Assembly (NCBI GenBank): GCA_017556885.1
Contig: JAFYLV010000070.1
Coordinates: forward strand, 1 to 17,741
Length of the DNA stretch: 17,741 nucleotides
Source of the DNA: Clostridia bacterium
GTDB lineage: Bacteria; Bacillota; Clostridia; Oscillospirales; QAMX01
Reading direction: 5' to 3'
This document shows, in pieces, positions 1-6,503 of the stretch (the first letter of the stretch is position 1; each line of letters starts with the position of its first letter). The notes under the pieces were generated by a model. It had not been told where the DNA came from, searched no databases, and was given only the letters and a program-made list of their open reading frames with translations. Made by a program: the position numbers and the translations under genes.

Positions 1-305
1 AACCGTATCTCCTTTGGGACTTCAATGGAGATTACACACCTCAAATGAGAAATAAATTCATCTCCGAAACTACCTGCTACTGATGCCAAAACGAAGTCAT
101 TTTCACCGTTTACAATGTGTGTAAGTAATGATACAACTTCCCCATAGGGACGGGATTTTTCATACGGATAATCAGGATTGTCTTGTTTGGAAAAGTATAT
201 ATCTTCAATATCAATGAATTGGAGATTTAATCTTTTGGCAAGTGCTTTTGCCAGTGTGCTTTTTCCTGCTCCGTTTAAACCGCAGACTAATATAGCATTG
301 CCCAT
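1..305 (-). CDS. P-loop ATPase / small-molecule or nucleotide kinase-like protein (3' end cut by window)
   Basis: The first 101 residues are visible; the rest lies beyond base 1. The protein opens with a short beta strand and a Walker A loop, GLNGAGKST (about residues 9-17), then an acidic motif FIDIEDIYF typical of the substrate-side strand in shikimate kinase or adenylate kinase-like folds, and later a hydrophobic strand FVLASVAGSFG. That order fits the small P-loop kinase / AAA family ATPase group, which transfers phosphate from ATP to a small molecule. The substrate cannot be told. The start is ATG at 303-305, preceded by an AGGGG ribosome binding site and a promoter at 351-379. The gene is AT-rich (about 38% GC by hand count), unlike everything to its right, which suggests separate ancestry or an island edge. 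Not in the long-ORF set because it runs off the window. Confidence 0.75.
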   Translation of the reverse strand, partial: MGNAILVCGLNGAGKSTLAKALAKRLNLQFIDIEDIYFSKQDNPDYPYEKSRPYGEVVSLLTHIVNGENDFVLASVAGSFGDEFISHLRCVISIEVPKEIR

Positions 306-350
306 ATTTATTCCCCTTTTTACATTCAAGTTGGTCTAACCGTTTCGCCC

Positions 351-379
351 ATTCTATCACATGACTGTAAGATATACAA
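351..379 (-). promoter_or_regulatory. Sigma-A-like promoter for the P-loop kinase gene
   Basis: On the minus strand, a -35 TTGTAT (374-379) and a -10 TAGAAT (351-356) are separated by exactly 17 bp. The -10 is preceded by TGn, making an extended -10. Transcription would begin near 344, giving a leader of about 40 nt before the kinase ATG at 305. This is read from sequence alone. Confidence 0.6.
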
Positions 380-382
380 GAA

Positions 383-411
383 CAGTCCCGACAGATAGTC
401 TGCCAGGACTG
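383..411. promoter_or_regulatory. 29-bp imperfect palindrome, candidate operator or recombinase site
   Basis: CAGTCC and GGACTG form the outer arms and CAGA/TCTG the inner arms around a TAG centre; two positions between the arms mismatch. It begins 4 bp upstream of the kinase -35 box and its centre lies about 53 bp upstream of the predicted kinase start. It could be a protein-binding site (regulator or the serine recombinase next door) or, as RNA on the plus strand, a hairpin preceding the terminator at 426-454. No second copy was noticed in the window. Confidence 0.4.
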
Positions 412-425
412 AAACTGTTTTACGA

Positions 426-454
426 ACCCCGCCCGTTTCGGGGTCTCTTTTTTT
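426..454 (+). terminator. Rho-independent terminator with no visible upstream gene
   Basis: A 6-bp stem, ACCCCG (426-431) with CGGGGT (439-444), and a 7-nt loop are followed by CTC and a run of seven T residues to 453. It points rightward. The only gene to its left is on the opposite strand, so it must end either transcription entering antisense to the kinase gene or a short RNA starting between about 330 and 380. Confidence 0.65.
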
Positions 455-527
455 GCTGTCTTGCAGGTTTGACGATTATGTCGGATTGTAAAGATGGAAT
501 AGCAGCACGGCGAAATATGCCTCCGTG

Positions 528-536
528 TGATACAAT
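528..536 (+). promoter_or_regulatory. Possible extended -10 promoter for the recombinase
   Basis: TGATACAAT is an extended -10 element (TGn followed by TACAAT, 531-536). No convincing -35 lies 16-18 bp upstream, which extended -10 promoters can tolerate. Transcription would start near 542, leaving about 31 nt before the ATG at 573, with AGGAGG at 556-561. Confidence 0.4.
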
Positions 537-572
537 GACACAAAAGCTCATTCACAGGAGGTATTTTACATT

Positions 573-1178
573 ATGTCAACCGTTTACGGATATATCCGGG
601 TCAGCACCCGGGAGCAGAACGAGGATCGCCAGCGTATCGCCCTCGGAGAGTTTCCCGTTTCGCCGGGAAACATCTATCTGGACAAACAGTCCGGTAAGGA
701 TTTCGACCGTCCGGCATGGCATCGCCTTGTACGCCGTATGAAGCGGGACGATGTGCTATGTATTAAATCCATCGACCGCCTTGGCAGAAATTATGAGGAA
801 ATTCTGGAGCAGTGGCGCATCCTGACCAAAGAAAAGGGGGTGGATATCGTGGTGCTGGATATGCCCCTGCTCGATACCCGGCGGGGCAGGGATCTGCTGG
901 GAACCTTTATTTCCGATATCGTGCTGCAGCTTCTTTCCTTTGTGGCGGAAAACGAGAGGGATAATATCCGCACCCGTCAGGCGGAAGGCATCGCCGCCGC
1001 CAAAGCCCGCGGGGTGAAGTTCGGCCGTCCGCCCCATCCGCTGCCGGAAAACTTTTATGAGCTTCACCGGGCATGGCGGGATAAAAAAACATCCCTCCGC
1101 AAAGCAGCCGCCGCCTGCGGGTTGCCGGTGGGTACGTTTTACGGGAAAGTGAAAAGATTGGAGAAAGAAGACGGTTAA
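573..1178 (+). CDS. Small serine recombinase (resolvase/invertase family)
   Basis: A 201-residue site-specific recombinase that would break and rejoin DNA through a serine-phosphate intermediate. The N-terminal catalytic domain (about 1-140) begins with YGYIRVSTREQ; Ser11 is the predicted nucleophile, with Arg9 beside it. The SIDRLGRNYEE segment (about 66-76) carries the conserved active-site arginines. The long dimer-interface helix ENERDNIRTRQAEGI follows, then KARGVKFGRP, the hinge that normally leads into the DNA-binding domain. The last ~45 residues contain a helix-turn-helix-like stretch (SLRKAAAACGLPVGTFYGKVK). Length is normal for small resolvases, not for large phage-type integrases. 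The ATG at 573 has AGGAGG 11 nt upstream. No transposase, inverted-repeat ends or partner gene is visible, so its recombination site is unknown. Base composition matches the GC-rich right side, not the kinase gene to its left. Confidence 0.92.
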   Translation: MSTVYGYIRVSTREQNEDRQRIALGEFPVSPGNIYLDKQSGKDFDRPAWHRLVRRMKRDDVLCIKSIDRLGRNYEEILEQWRILTKEKGVDIVVLDMPLLDTRRGRDLLGTFISDIVLQLLSFVAENERDNIRTRQAEGIAAAKARGVKFGRPPHPLPENFYELHRAWRDKKTSLRKAAAACGLPVGTFYGKVKRLEKEDG

Positions 1179-1189
1179 CACACTTTTCC

Positions 1190-1218
1190 TTGACGGATGT
1201 GCCGCGGCAGGATATACT
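1190..1218 (+). promoter_or_regulatory. Sigma-A promoter of the kinase-rhamnosidase-SDR operon
   Basis: TTGACG (1190-1195) and TATACT (1213-1218) are separated by exactly 17 bp, close to consensus. Transcription would start near 1225, leaving about 30 nt before the ATG at 1255, with CGGAGG at 1238-1243. No clear operator or riboswitch fits in the short leader. Confidence 0.8.
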
Positions 1219-1254
1219 TTAAGAGAAAAGAAACACGCGGAGGATTAGAGCAAG

Positions 1255-2142
1255 ATGCGGATTCTGAATTTCGGTTCTCTGAACATTGATTATGTATATT
1301 CCGTTCCTCATATTCTGCGGCCGGGAGAGACCCTCGCCGCGAGCAAAATGGAACGCTTTGCCGGCGGTAAGGGTTCCAACCAGACGGTAGCGCTGGCACG
1401 GGCCGGTGCGGCGGTGTGGCATGCGGGCTGCATTGGTGCGGACGGCGAATTCCTGCGCGATATGCACCGTGAGGCTGGTGTGCATACGGAGTTTCTGCGC
1501 ACGGTGGAGGGCCCCACGGGCTCGACCGTCATTCAGGTTGAGAAAAGCGGCGAGAACTGCATCATTTACCATCCCGGCGCAAACCATCGAATCACGGCCG
1601 AGCAGATCGCGGAGACCCTTGCGAATTTTGGCAAGGGAGATATTCTCCTTCTGCAAAATGAGATCAACGCGCCCGCAGAGATCATCCGCGCGGCAAAGAA
1701 GCAGGGCATGAAGGTCTTTTTCAATCCCTCGCCCATTACCGATGCAGTGAAGCAATATCCGCTGGAGCTGGTGGACTGCTTCCTTGTCAACGAGATCGAA
1801 GCCGCAGAGCTTGCAGGCACGGAATGTGACCCGGCGGCAGCCCTTGCGGAAAAATATCCGGATGCGGAGATCGTCATGACCCTCGGAAAACGCGGGGCGA
1901 TCTGGCTATATCAGGGCGTGCGCATTGCAGCGGAGGGCTTTTCCGTCCGGGCGGTGGATACTACCGGTGCGGGCGATACCTTTACGGGATATTATCTGAA
2001 AGCCCTGTGTGACGGACTTTCCACGGAGGCGGCCCTGCGCCGCGCCTGCGCAGCGGCGGCCATTGCCGTCGGCCGGATGGGAGCCGCGGCGGCAATTCCG
2101 GCCGCGGAGGAAGTAGATGTGTTTCTTGCGGAAAGGGGATAA
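1255..2142 (+). CDS. PfkB-family carbohydrate kinase, ribokinase-like
   Basis: A 295-residue cytoplasmic sugar kinase that transfers the ATP gamma-phosphate to a sugar hydroxyl. The PfkB N-terminal signature is GGKGSNQ (37-43), as in ribokinase GGKGANQ. The early NID motif (Asp12) matches the sugar-binding aspartate position of ribokinases. The C-terminal signature DTTGAGDTFTGYY (235-247) holds the anion hole and the catalytic base Asp241. The FNPSP (156-160) and NEIEAAELAG (179-188) segments are also typical. Length is close to the usual ~300-310 residues. Ribokinase is the nearest call, but the true sugar may differ because PfkB specificity is hard to read and the neighbour is a rhamnosidase. 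It is first in a three-gene operon and is followed after only 2 bp by the GH78 gene, so the two are probably translationally coupled. Confidence 0.88.
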   Translation: MRILNFGSLNIDYVYSVPHILRPGETLAASKMERFAGGKGSNQTVALARAGAAVWHAGCIGADGEFLRDMHREAGVHTEFLRTVEGPTGSTVIQVEKSGENCIIYHPGANHRITAEQIAETLANFGKGDILLLQNEINAPAEIIRAAKKQGMKVFFNPSPITDAVKQYPLELVDCFLVNEIEAAELAGTECDPAAALAEKYPDAEIVMTLGKRGAIWLYQGVRIAAEGFSVRAVDTTGAGDTFTGYYLKALCDGLSTEAALRRACAAAAIAVGRMGAAAAIPAAEEVDVFLAERG

Positions 2143-2144
2143 AG

Positions 2145-4367
2145 ATGGATCGGAAATGGCAGGCAAAATGGATCACATCGGCGGATTTTTTGCATCAGCG
2201 CCCCATTGACCCTACCCGCGGCGAACGTGCGGAGCACACGGCAGCGGATACGGGGGGCTTTACCCTGCAGATCAACCGACATCAGATCTTCCGCAAGGTC
2301 TTCACCATGCCCGCGCGCTTCGGACGGGTGCAGGCTGCCGTCACGGCGGACGATTTCTACCGTCTGTACATCAACGGAAGTCTCGTTTGCCTCGGTCCGG
2401 CACCGGGGTATCTCTTCCATTATAACTATAACGTCATCGATATTACCCGCTATCTGCACCCCGGCGAGAATCTCATTGCCGCAGAGGTCAGCTATGAGGG
2501 CTATCTCAACCGCGTGACGGGTTCGGCTGACCTGCGGATGGGTTTTCTCTGCGAGATTTTTGATACAAAGCGTGTCTATGCCGCGACGGACGGAAGCTGG
2601 CTGACCGCCCGGCTGAACTGCTGGCGCGCGGTGGGTTACGCAGGTTATGAGACCCAGATGCTTGACCATCTGGAAGCATCCCGCTATGACAGTCGCTGGA
2701 AGAGCGACCGGGATTATGCAAAGGATCTGGTACCCGCCTCTGTTAATCTCCACGACGATCACGTGCTTTACCGGCAGTGTACCCCCACGGTGGATTTCTA
2801 CCTTCTGAAGGCAGAACGGCAGTATTTTGCGCCGGGCGGAGAACTGATCCTTGACTTCGGGCGGGAGATCACCGCGTCGCTTGCCATCCATATCAAGGGC
2901 ATGGCAGGTTCCTGTCTGCGCATCCGCTATTCCGAGGAGCTGCAGGAGGACGGTGCCCTGCGCTATCCCATGCGCTGCATCAAAAATGAGTATGAGGACC
3001 GCATTTATTTCTCCGGCGGCGAGGATGTCTTTGAGCCCATGAGCTACAAGGCTTTCCGCTATGTGGAGCTGCAGATCGTTCCCTGCTCGGAGGTATCTGC
3101 CCGGCGGGAGCTGGAGGCCGCAGCGGCCTCGGTGCTTGCCGTGGTTCGCCACTATCCGCTGCCAGAGGAGGCTTGCCGCTTCCGGGCGGACGATGCGCGC
3201 CTTACAAAGATCTTCGAATTGTGCAAAAACGGCGTGCGCTGCGGAACGCAGGAGGGATATCTTGACTGTCCCAGCCGCGAAAAGGGGCAGTATCTCGGTG
3301 ATGCGGTCATCACAAGCCATGCGCAGTACCTGCTCTCCGGAGATTCCCGCCAGTTCCGCAAATGCATAATGGATTTTGCCTATTCCACGGCCATCTGTCC
3401 GGGCATGCTCGGCGTGGCACCGGGAGCATATGTGCAGCACATTGCCGATTTTATCCTGCTCTATCCCTATATGTGTGAGAACTTCATCCGGCTGACCGGC
3501 GAGCGGGATATCCTGACGGATGTGCTTCCCGTCATCTGCGAGATGCTGGCATGGTTCGGCGGCCATATGCGGGAGGATGGCCTGCTGCACAACGTATCCA
3601 AGAAGTGGAATCTGGTGGACTGGCCGGAGGGCGACCGCGACGGCTATGACTTCCCTCTGAAGCAGCCCACACCCCCCGGTTGCCACAACGTCATCAATGC
3701 CCTGTGGTACGGCGCGCTCTCTACCTTTGAGCGCCTGCGCGGGCTTTGTCCGGAATATGCGCACCTTGCGGCGCCCATCGAATCGGCTCGGGTGGCGGAA
3801 GCCTTCCGTGCGGCTTTCGGCGGCGGCGAGGGCGGACTCTTCCGGGATACCGAGGCAAGCCGCCACACCGCATGGCACTCCAACATTTATCCCCTTTTCT
3901 TTGGTATGGCCAATTTGGAGGAGCGCCGCGCCATTCTGGATATGATCCGCCGCCGCGGTCTTTCCGGCAGCGTTTTCAATGCCTATTTCGTACTTTTGTC
4001 CCTCTGCCGTGCCGGCGAGGCAGATCTTGCCTTTGACATGATTTGCCGGGACGGCGAACGCTCCTGGGCGCGGATGCTTGCCGACGGTGCCACCTCCTGC
4101 TTTGAGGCTTGGGGGAAGGATGCCAAATGGAACACCAGCCTCTGCCATCCCTGGGGGTGCACGCCCGTTATCCTTCTTGCGGAATATGCGGCGGGCATCC
4201 GCTTTATCGACCCTGCAGCGGGTGTATACGCCGTTCGTCCCCATCTGCCGGAATGTGTCAACGGCATGCATTTCACCATAAAGCTTGGCGGCGGGCGCAT
4301 CACGGTGGATGCCGAGCGGGGAAAGACACCCCGCGTGCGGCTTTCCGGCGGTCTGCGGTTGGATTAA
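2145..4367 (+). CDS. GH78-type alpha-L-rhamnosidase family protein
   Basis: A 740-residue glycoside hydrolase of the inverting (alpha/alpha)6-barrel type that typically removes terminal alpha-L-rhamnose. It starts with the family hallmark WQAKWI (5-10). Beta-sandwich domains follow, including a DNA-sugar-type RLYINGSLV segment (73-81) and the FEPMSYKAFRYVELQ motif (296-310). The catalytic barrel carries DCPSRE (374-379) and GD (385-386). Asp374, Glu379 and Asp386 keep the 5- and 12-residue spacing of the Asp567/Glu572/Asp579 set of Bacillus RhaB as I recall it. Glu654 in CFEAWG, followed by SLCHPW (665-670), fits the general base region. No signal peptide is visible, so the enzyme is probably intracellular. 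It is shorter than many 900-1000-residue relatives, which implies fewer accessory domains. The start ATG lies 2 bp after the kinase stop with a GGAAAGGGG site. Confidence 0.85.
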   Translation: MDRKWQAKWITSADFLHQRPIDPTRGERAEHTAADTGGFTLQINRHQIFRKVFTMPARFGRVQAAVTADDFYRLYINGSLVCLGPAPGYLFHYNYNVIDITRYLHPGENLIAAEVSYEGYLNRVTGSADLRMGFLCEIFDTKRVYAATDGSWLTARLNCWRAVGYAGYETQMLDHLEASRYDSRWKSDRDYAKDLVPASVNLHDDHVLYRQCTPTVDFYLLKAERQYFAPGGELILDFGREITASLAIHIKGMAGSCLRIRYSEELQEDGALRYPMRCIKNEYEDRIYFSGGEDVFEPMSYKAFRYVELQIVPCSEVSARRELEAAAASVLAVVRHYPLPEEACRFRADDARLTKIFELCKNGVRCGTQEGYLDCPSREKGQYLGDAVITSHAQYLLSGDSRQFRKCIMDFAYSTAICPGMLGVAPGAYVQHIADFILLYPYMCENFIRLTGERDILTDVLPVICEMLAWFGGHMREDGLLHNVSKKWNLVDWPEGDRDGYDFPLKQPTPPGCHNVINALWYGALSTFERLRGLCPEYAHLAAPIESARVAEAFRAAFGGGEGGLFRDTEASRHTAWHSNIYPLFFGMANLEERRAILDMIRRRGLSGSVFNAYFVLLSLCRAGEADLAFDMICRDGERSWARMLADGATSCFEAWGKDAKWNTSLCHPWGCTPVILLAEYAAGIRFIDPAAGVYAVRPHLPECVNGMHFTIKLGGGRITVDAERGKTPRVRLSGGLRLD

Positions 4368-4382
4368 GAAGGGAGCTGCAGC

Positions 4383-5135
4383 ATGAAAGCACTTATCACC
4401 GGCGCAAGCTCCGGCATCGGGCGGGATATTGCCCGGGAGCTCGCCGCCCGGGGGCATTCCCTCATTCTCGTTGCCCGACGGCGGGATCGCCTGGAGGAAC
4501 TGGCGGCGGAGCTGGACGTTCCCACGCGTATCCTCGTCTGCGATCTTGCCGAAGAGGCGGAATGCCGCCGCCTGTACGCGGAAACGCGGGACGATGGGGT
4601 GGATATCCTTGTCAACAACGCGGGCTTTGGGCTGCTCGGCCCCTTTGCGGAGACCGATCTGTCCCGGGAACTTGCCATGATCCGCACGAATATCGATGCG
4701 GTGCACATCCTGACAAAGCTATTTTTGCAGGATTTCCGGAAGAAGAATGCCGGATATATCCTCAACGTGGCCTCCTCGGCGGCATTTCTGCCGGGCCCGC
4801 TGCTGTCGGGCTATTACGCCACCAAGGCCTATGTCCTTCGCCTGACGCAGGCGGTGGCAAAGGAGCTCTCGGCGGAAGGCTCCCGCGTGTACGTCGGCAC
4901 CCTATGCCCGGGACCGGTGTGGACGGAGTTTGACACGGTCGCAAACGTGCAGGCATCCCTTACCGGCATGGAAAGCCGGGACGTGGCACGCATCGCCGTG
5001 CGGGGCATCTTCCGCAAAAAGAGGGTCATCACCCCCGGCTTCGGCATCAAAATGGGACGCCTCGCGGCAAAAATACTTCCCGACCGGCTGCTCCTTTCCT
5101 TTGCATACCGCACACAGAAGAAAAAACTTGGATAA
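4383..5135 (+). CDS. Short-chain dehydrogenase/reductase (SDR), DltE/YqjQ-like
   Basis: A 250-residue classical SDR, predicted NAD(P)-dependent oxidoreductase of the cytoplasm. The Rossmann cofactor loop is TGASSGIG (6-13). Arginines 32-34 after the second strand (VARRRD) suggest preference for NADP(H). Asp54 fits the adenine-contact position. NNAG (78-81) is present. The catalytic set is Ser132 region (NVASSAA), Tyr144 and Lys148 (YYATK). The CPGPVWTEF segment (175-183) is the usual PG motif. The substrate is unknown; relatives in this group act on diverse carbonyl or hydroxyl compounds. It is the last gene of the kinase-rhamnosidase operon, 15 bp after the GH78 stop with a GGGAG site, so it could act on a released sugar or aglycone, which is inference only. 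Confidence 0.85.
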   Translation: MKALITGASSGIGRDIARELAARGHSLILVARRRDRLEELAAELDVPTRILVCDLAEEAECRRLYAETRDDGVDILVNNAGFGLLGPFAETDLSRELAMIRTNIDAVHILTKLFLQDFRKKNAGYILNVASSAAFLPGPLLSGYYATKAYVLRLTQAVAKELSAEGSRVYVGTLCPGPVWTEFDTVANVQASLTGMESRDVARIAVRGIFRKKRVITPGFGIKMGRLAAKILPDRLLLSFAYRTQKKKLG

Positions 5136-5148
5136 AACGGCGGAAAGA

Positions 5149-5192
5149 CCCTCTCAATCACCTGCGGTGACAGCTCTCCCAAAGGGAGAGCC
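5149..5192. repeat. Structured intergenic repeat-like element (two tandem hairpins)
   Basis: Two perfect small hairpins sit side by side: TCACC/GGTGA (5158-5170, loop TGC) and GCTCTCCC/GGGAGAGC (5173-5191, loop AAA). From memory, this wording closely resembles a short palindromic repeat scattered in intergenic regions of Oscillospiraceae genomes. Only one copy occurs in this window, so the repeat call rests on recollection, not on a comparison. Confidence 0.45.
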
Positions 5193-5213
5193 AATGGGGC
5201 CGTCAATATAAGA

Positions 5214-5255
5214 AACGGAGCGTACCGAAACCGGTACGCTCCGTTAACTTTTGTT
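5214..5255. terminator. Strong terminator shared by converging operons
   Basis: A 14-bp perfect stem (5214-5227 with 5232-5245, loop AAAC) lies between the SDR stop at 5135 and the dut stop at 5261. Rightward it is followed by AACTTTTGTT; leftward by TTCTTATA. Both flanks are T-rich though imperfect, so it can end transcription of the plus-strand sugar operon and of the minus-strand dut unit. Confidence 0.85.
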
Positions 5256-5260
5256 ATTGC

Positions 5261-5698
5261 TTACTGTCTGCCGGTGGAGCCGAAGCCGCCTTCGCCGCGG
5301 GCGGTGTCGTCCAGCGCATTACATTCCTCCGCCTCCCATTCCGGGCAGGGAAGAAGCACCAGCTGGGCGATACGCTCCCCGGGAAGAAGGGTCTGGGGCT
5401 CGGCGCCGTGGTTGTGGAGGGCGACGAGGATCTCTCCGCGGTAGTCGGCATCGATAACCCCCACCTTGTTTGCGGGCGCAAGGCCGCGTTTGGTGGCGAG
5501 GCCGCTGCGGGCAAAGATGAAGCCTGCATAACCCGGAGGAATGGCGGCGGCAAGGCCGGTGCGCACAAGACGGGTCTCGCCGGGGGCGAGGGTGATCTCT
5601 TCGCCGGGCAGGGCGCAGAGATCGGCGCCGGCGGCAAGGGCGCTGCCCCGGTGGGGAAGCACGGCGCGCGCATCAAGTTTCTTGAAAGGTACAGTCAT
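5261..5698 (-). CDS. dut: Deoxyuridine 5'-triphosphate nucleotidohydrolase (dUTPase)
   Basis: A 145-residue trimeric-type dUTPase that hydrolyses dUTP to dUMP and pyrophosphate, keeping uracil out of DNA and supplying the dTMP precursor. All five motifs are present in order: AGADL (23-27), RSGLA (64-68), VIDADYRGEI (81-90, with catalytic Asp83), GERIAQLVLLP (107-117), and RGEGGFGSTG (134-143), the C-terminal arm that closes over the active site. Length is normal for a cellular enzyme. The start ATG at 5698 has AAGGAG placed inside the last codons of the sortase gene, 3 bp upstream, so it is co-transcribed and probably coupled. It is the last gene before the shared terminator. Confidence 0.97.
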   Translation of the reverse strand: MTVPFKKLDARAVLPHRGSALAAGADLCALPGEEITLAPGETRLVRTGLAAAIPPGYAGFIFARSGLATKRGLAPANKVGVIDADYRGEILVALHNHGAEPQTLLPGERIAQLVLLPCPEWEAEECNALDDTARGEGGFGSTGRQ

Positions 5699-5701
5699 GG
5701 T

Positions 5702-6493
5702 TCATTCTCCTTTTGTACGATAGGCAAGCACAAGAATCCGGTCGTAATTGCCGTCGGTCTCGCAGGTGGACAACGTGAGGATTTCATCTCCCCATGCAGG
5801 ACGCTTGCCGGTGTCATAAAGCCGGACGGATTCCACCAGCTCGAGATACCGCGCAAAGGCGGCCTCGCTCTGCCATACGGTGGAGGCATAGGGATTGAAG
5901 GCGGGGTTTTCAATATCCAGCAGAAACACGGCAAAGATCTCGTAATTTGCCAGCCGTTCGGTGGTGTCAAAACGGATGACGGGGTGCGCTTTGAAATAGG
6001 CCGGATCTTTATAGCGAACGAGGGCGCCGAACATTTTGTCTCCGCGGATATGGTGGCCGTAGATGATGAGGTGCTGGCTTTCCCCCACCGTGCAGTCCTT
6101 ATCCATAAAGGGAGTGCCGTAAACGCTGCTTGATTTATAGAAGGAGCGGCGCAGGTAATATTGCTCGTCCTGCTTTGTCTGCACCACGGGGTAGGACAAC
6201 GGAGTGTTGTCAATGCGCACCCAGCCGACGAAATCGGAGTTCATGGCGGCAAAACGCGCATATTTATGCTCGTCCGGCTCGGGCGTCGGCGTGGCGGCGG
6301 GGGTGGGCGTCGGTGTCCTATCGGGTGCTGCGGTGGGAGCCGGGGTGGCCGTGGCGGAAAGCATGGCTTCCAGCTCCGCAAATTCCCGTTCGGCCTGGGC
6401 GCGGTCATAAAGATCGTAGCCCCAAAGCGCCGCAAAAACAAGAAACGCGGCGGCGCAGAGGATCATCCCGACGGTATACAGCTTCTTTTTCAT
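5702..6493 (-). CDS. Class B sortase (SrtB-like transpeptidase)
   Basis: A 263-residue membrane-anchored cysteine transpeptidase that cleaves a sorting signal and joins the protein to peptidoglycan or a pilus. The start MKKKLYTV at 6493 is preferred over an upstream ATG at 6535: it gives a Lys-rich N-terminus directly before one membrane helix (about 5-25) and avoids overlap with the upstream gene. No clear ribosome binding site precedes it, so translation may be coupled to the DUF4838 gene, which ends 10 bp upstream. A Thr/Pro-rich linker (about 47-74) leads to the sortase domain. The catalytic triad is His147 (YGHH), Cys244 (LSTCE) and Arg252 (DRILVLAYR). FVGWVRIDNTPLSYPVVQ (88-105) and the long insert are typical of class B. 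No substrate with a sorting signal is visible nearby. Confidence 0.92.
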   Translation of the reverse strand: MKKKLYTVGMILCAAAFLVFAALWGYDLYDRAQAEREFAELEAMLSATATPAPTAAPDRTPTPTPAATPTPEPDEHKYARFAAMNSDFVGWVRIDNTPLSYPVVQTKQDEQYYLRRSFYKSSSVYGTPFMDKDCTVGESQHLIIYGHHIRGDKMFGALVRYKDPAYFKAHPVIRFDTTERLANYEIFAVFLLDIENPAFNPYASTVWQSEAAFARYLELVESVRLYDTGKRPAWGDEILTLSTCETDGNYDRILVLAYRTKGE

Positions 6494-6503
6494 AGGAAAG
6501 GGA

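Noticed and set aside
211..555. A 114-codon minus-strand open frame and a 126-codon plus-strand frame at 361-741
   Set aside because: They overlap the kinase start, the palindrome, the terminator and the recombinase start; their composition is unlike protein and no family is recognised.
1992..4706. A 904-codon open frame on the minus strand
   Set aside because: It lies antisense to the rbsK-like, GH78 and SDR genes, all with clear family motifs. It is Pro/Arg/Gly/His-rich without recognisable domains, as expected from GC-rich codon shadows.
6270..6370. Repetitive GC-rich tract in the sortase gene
   Set aside because: It encodes the Thr/Pro linker between the membrane helix and sortase domain; no exact tandem unit is conserved, so it is not listed as a repeat.
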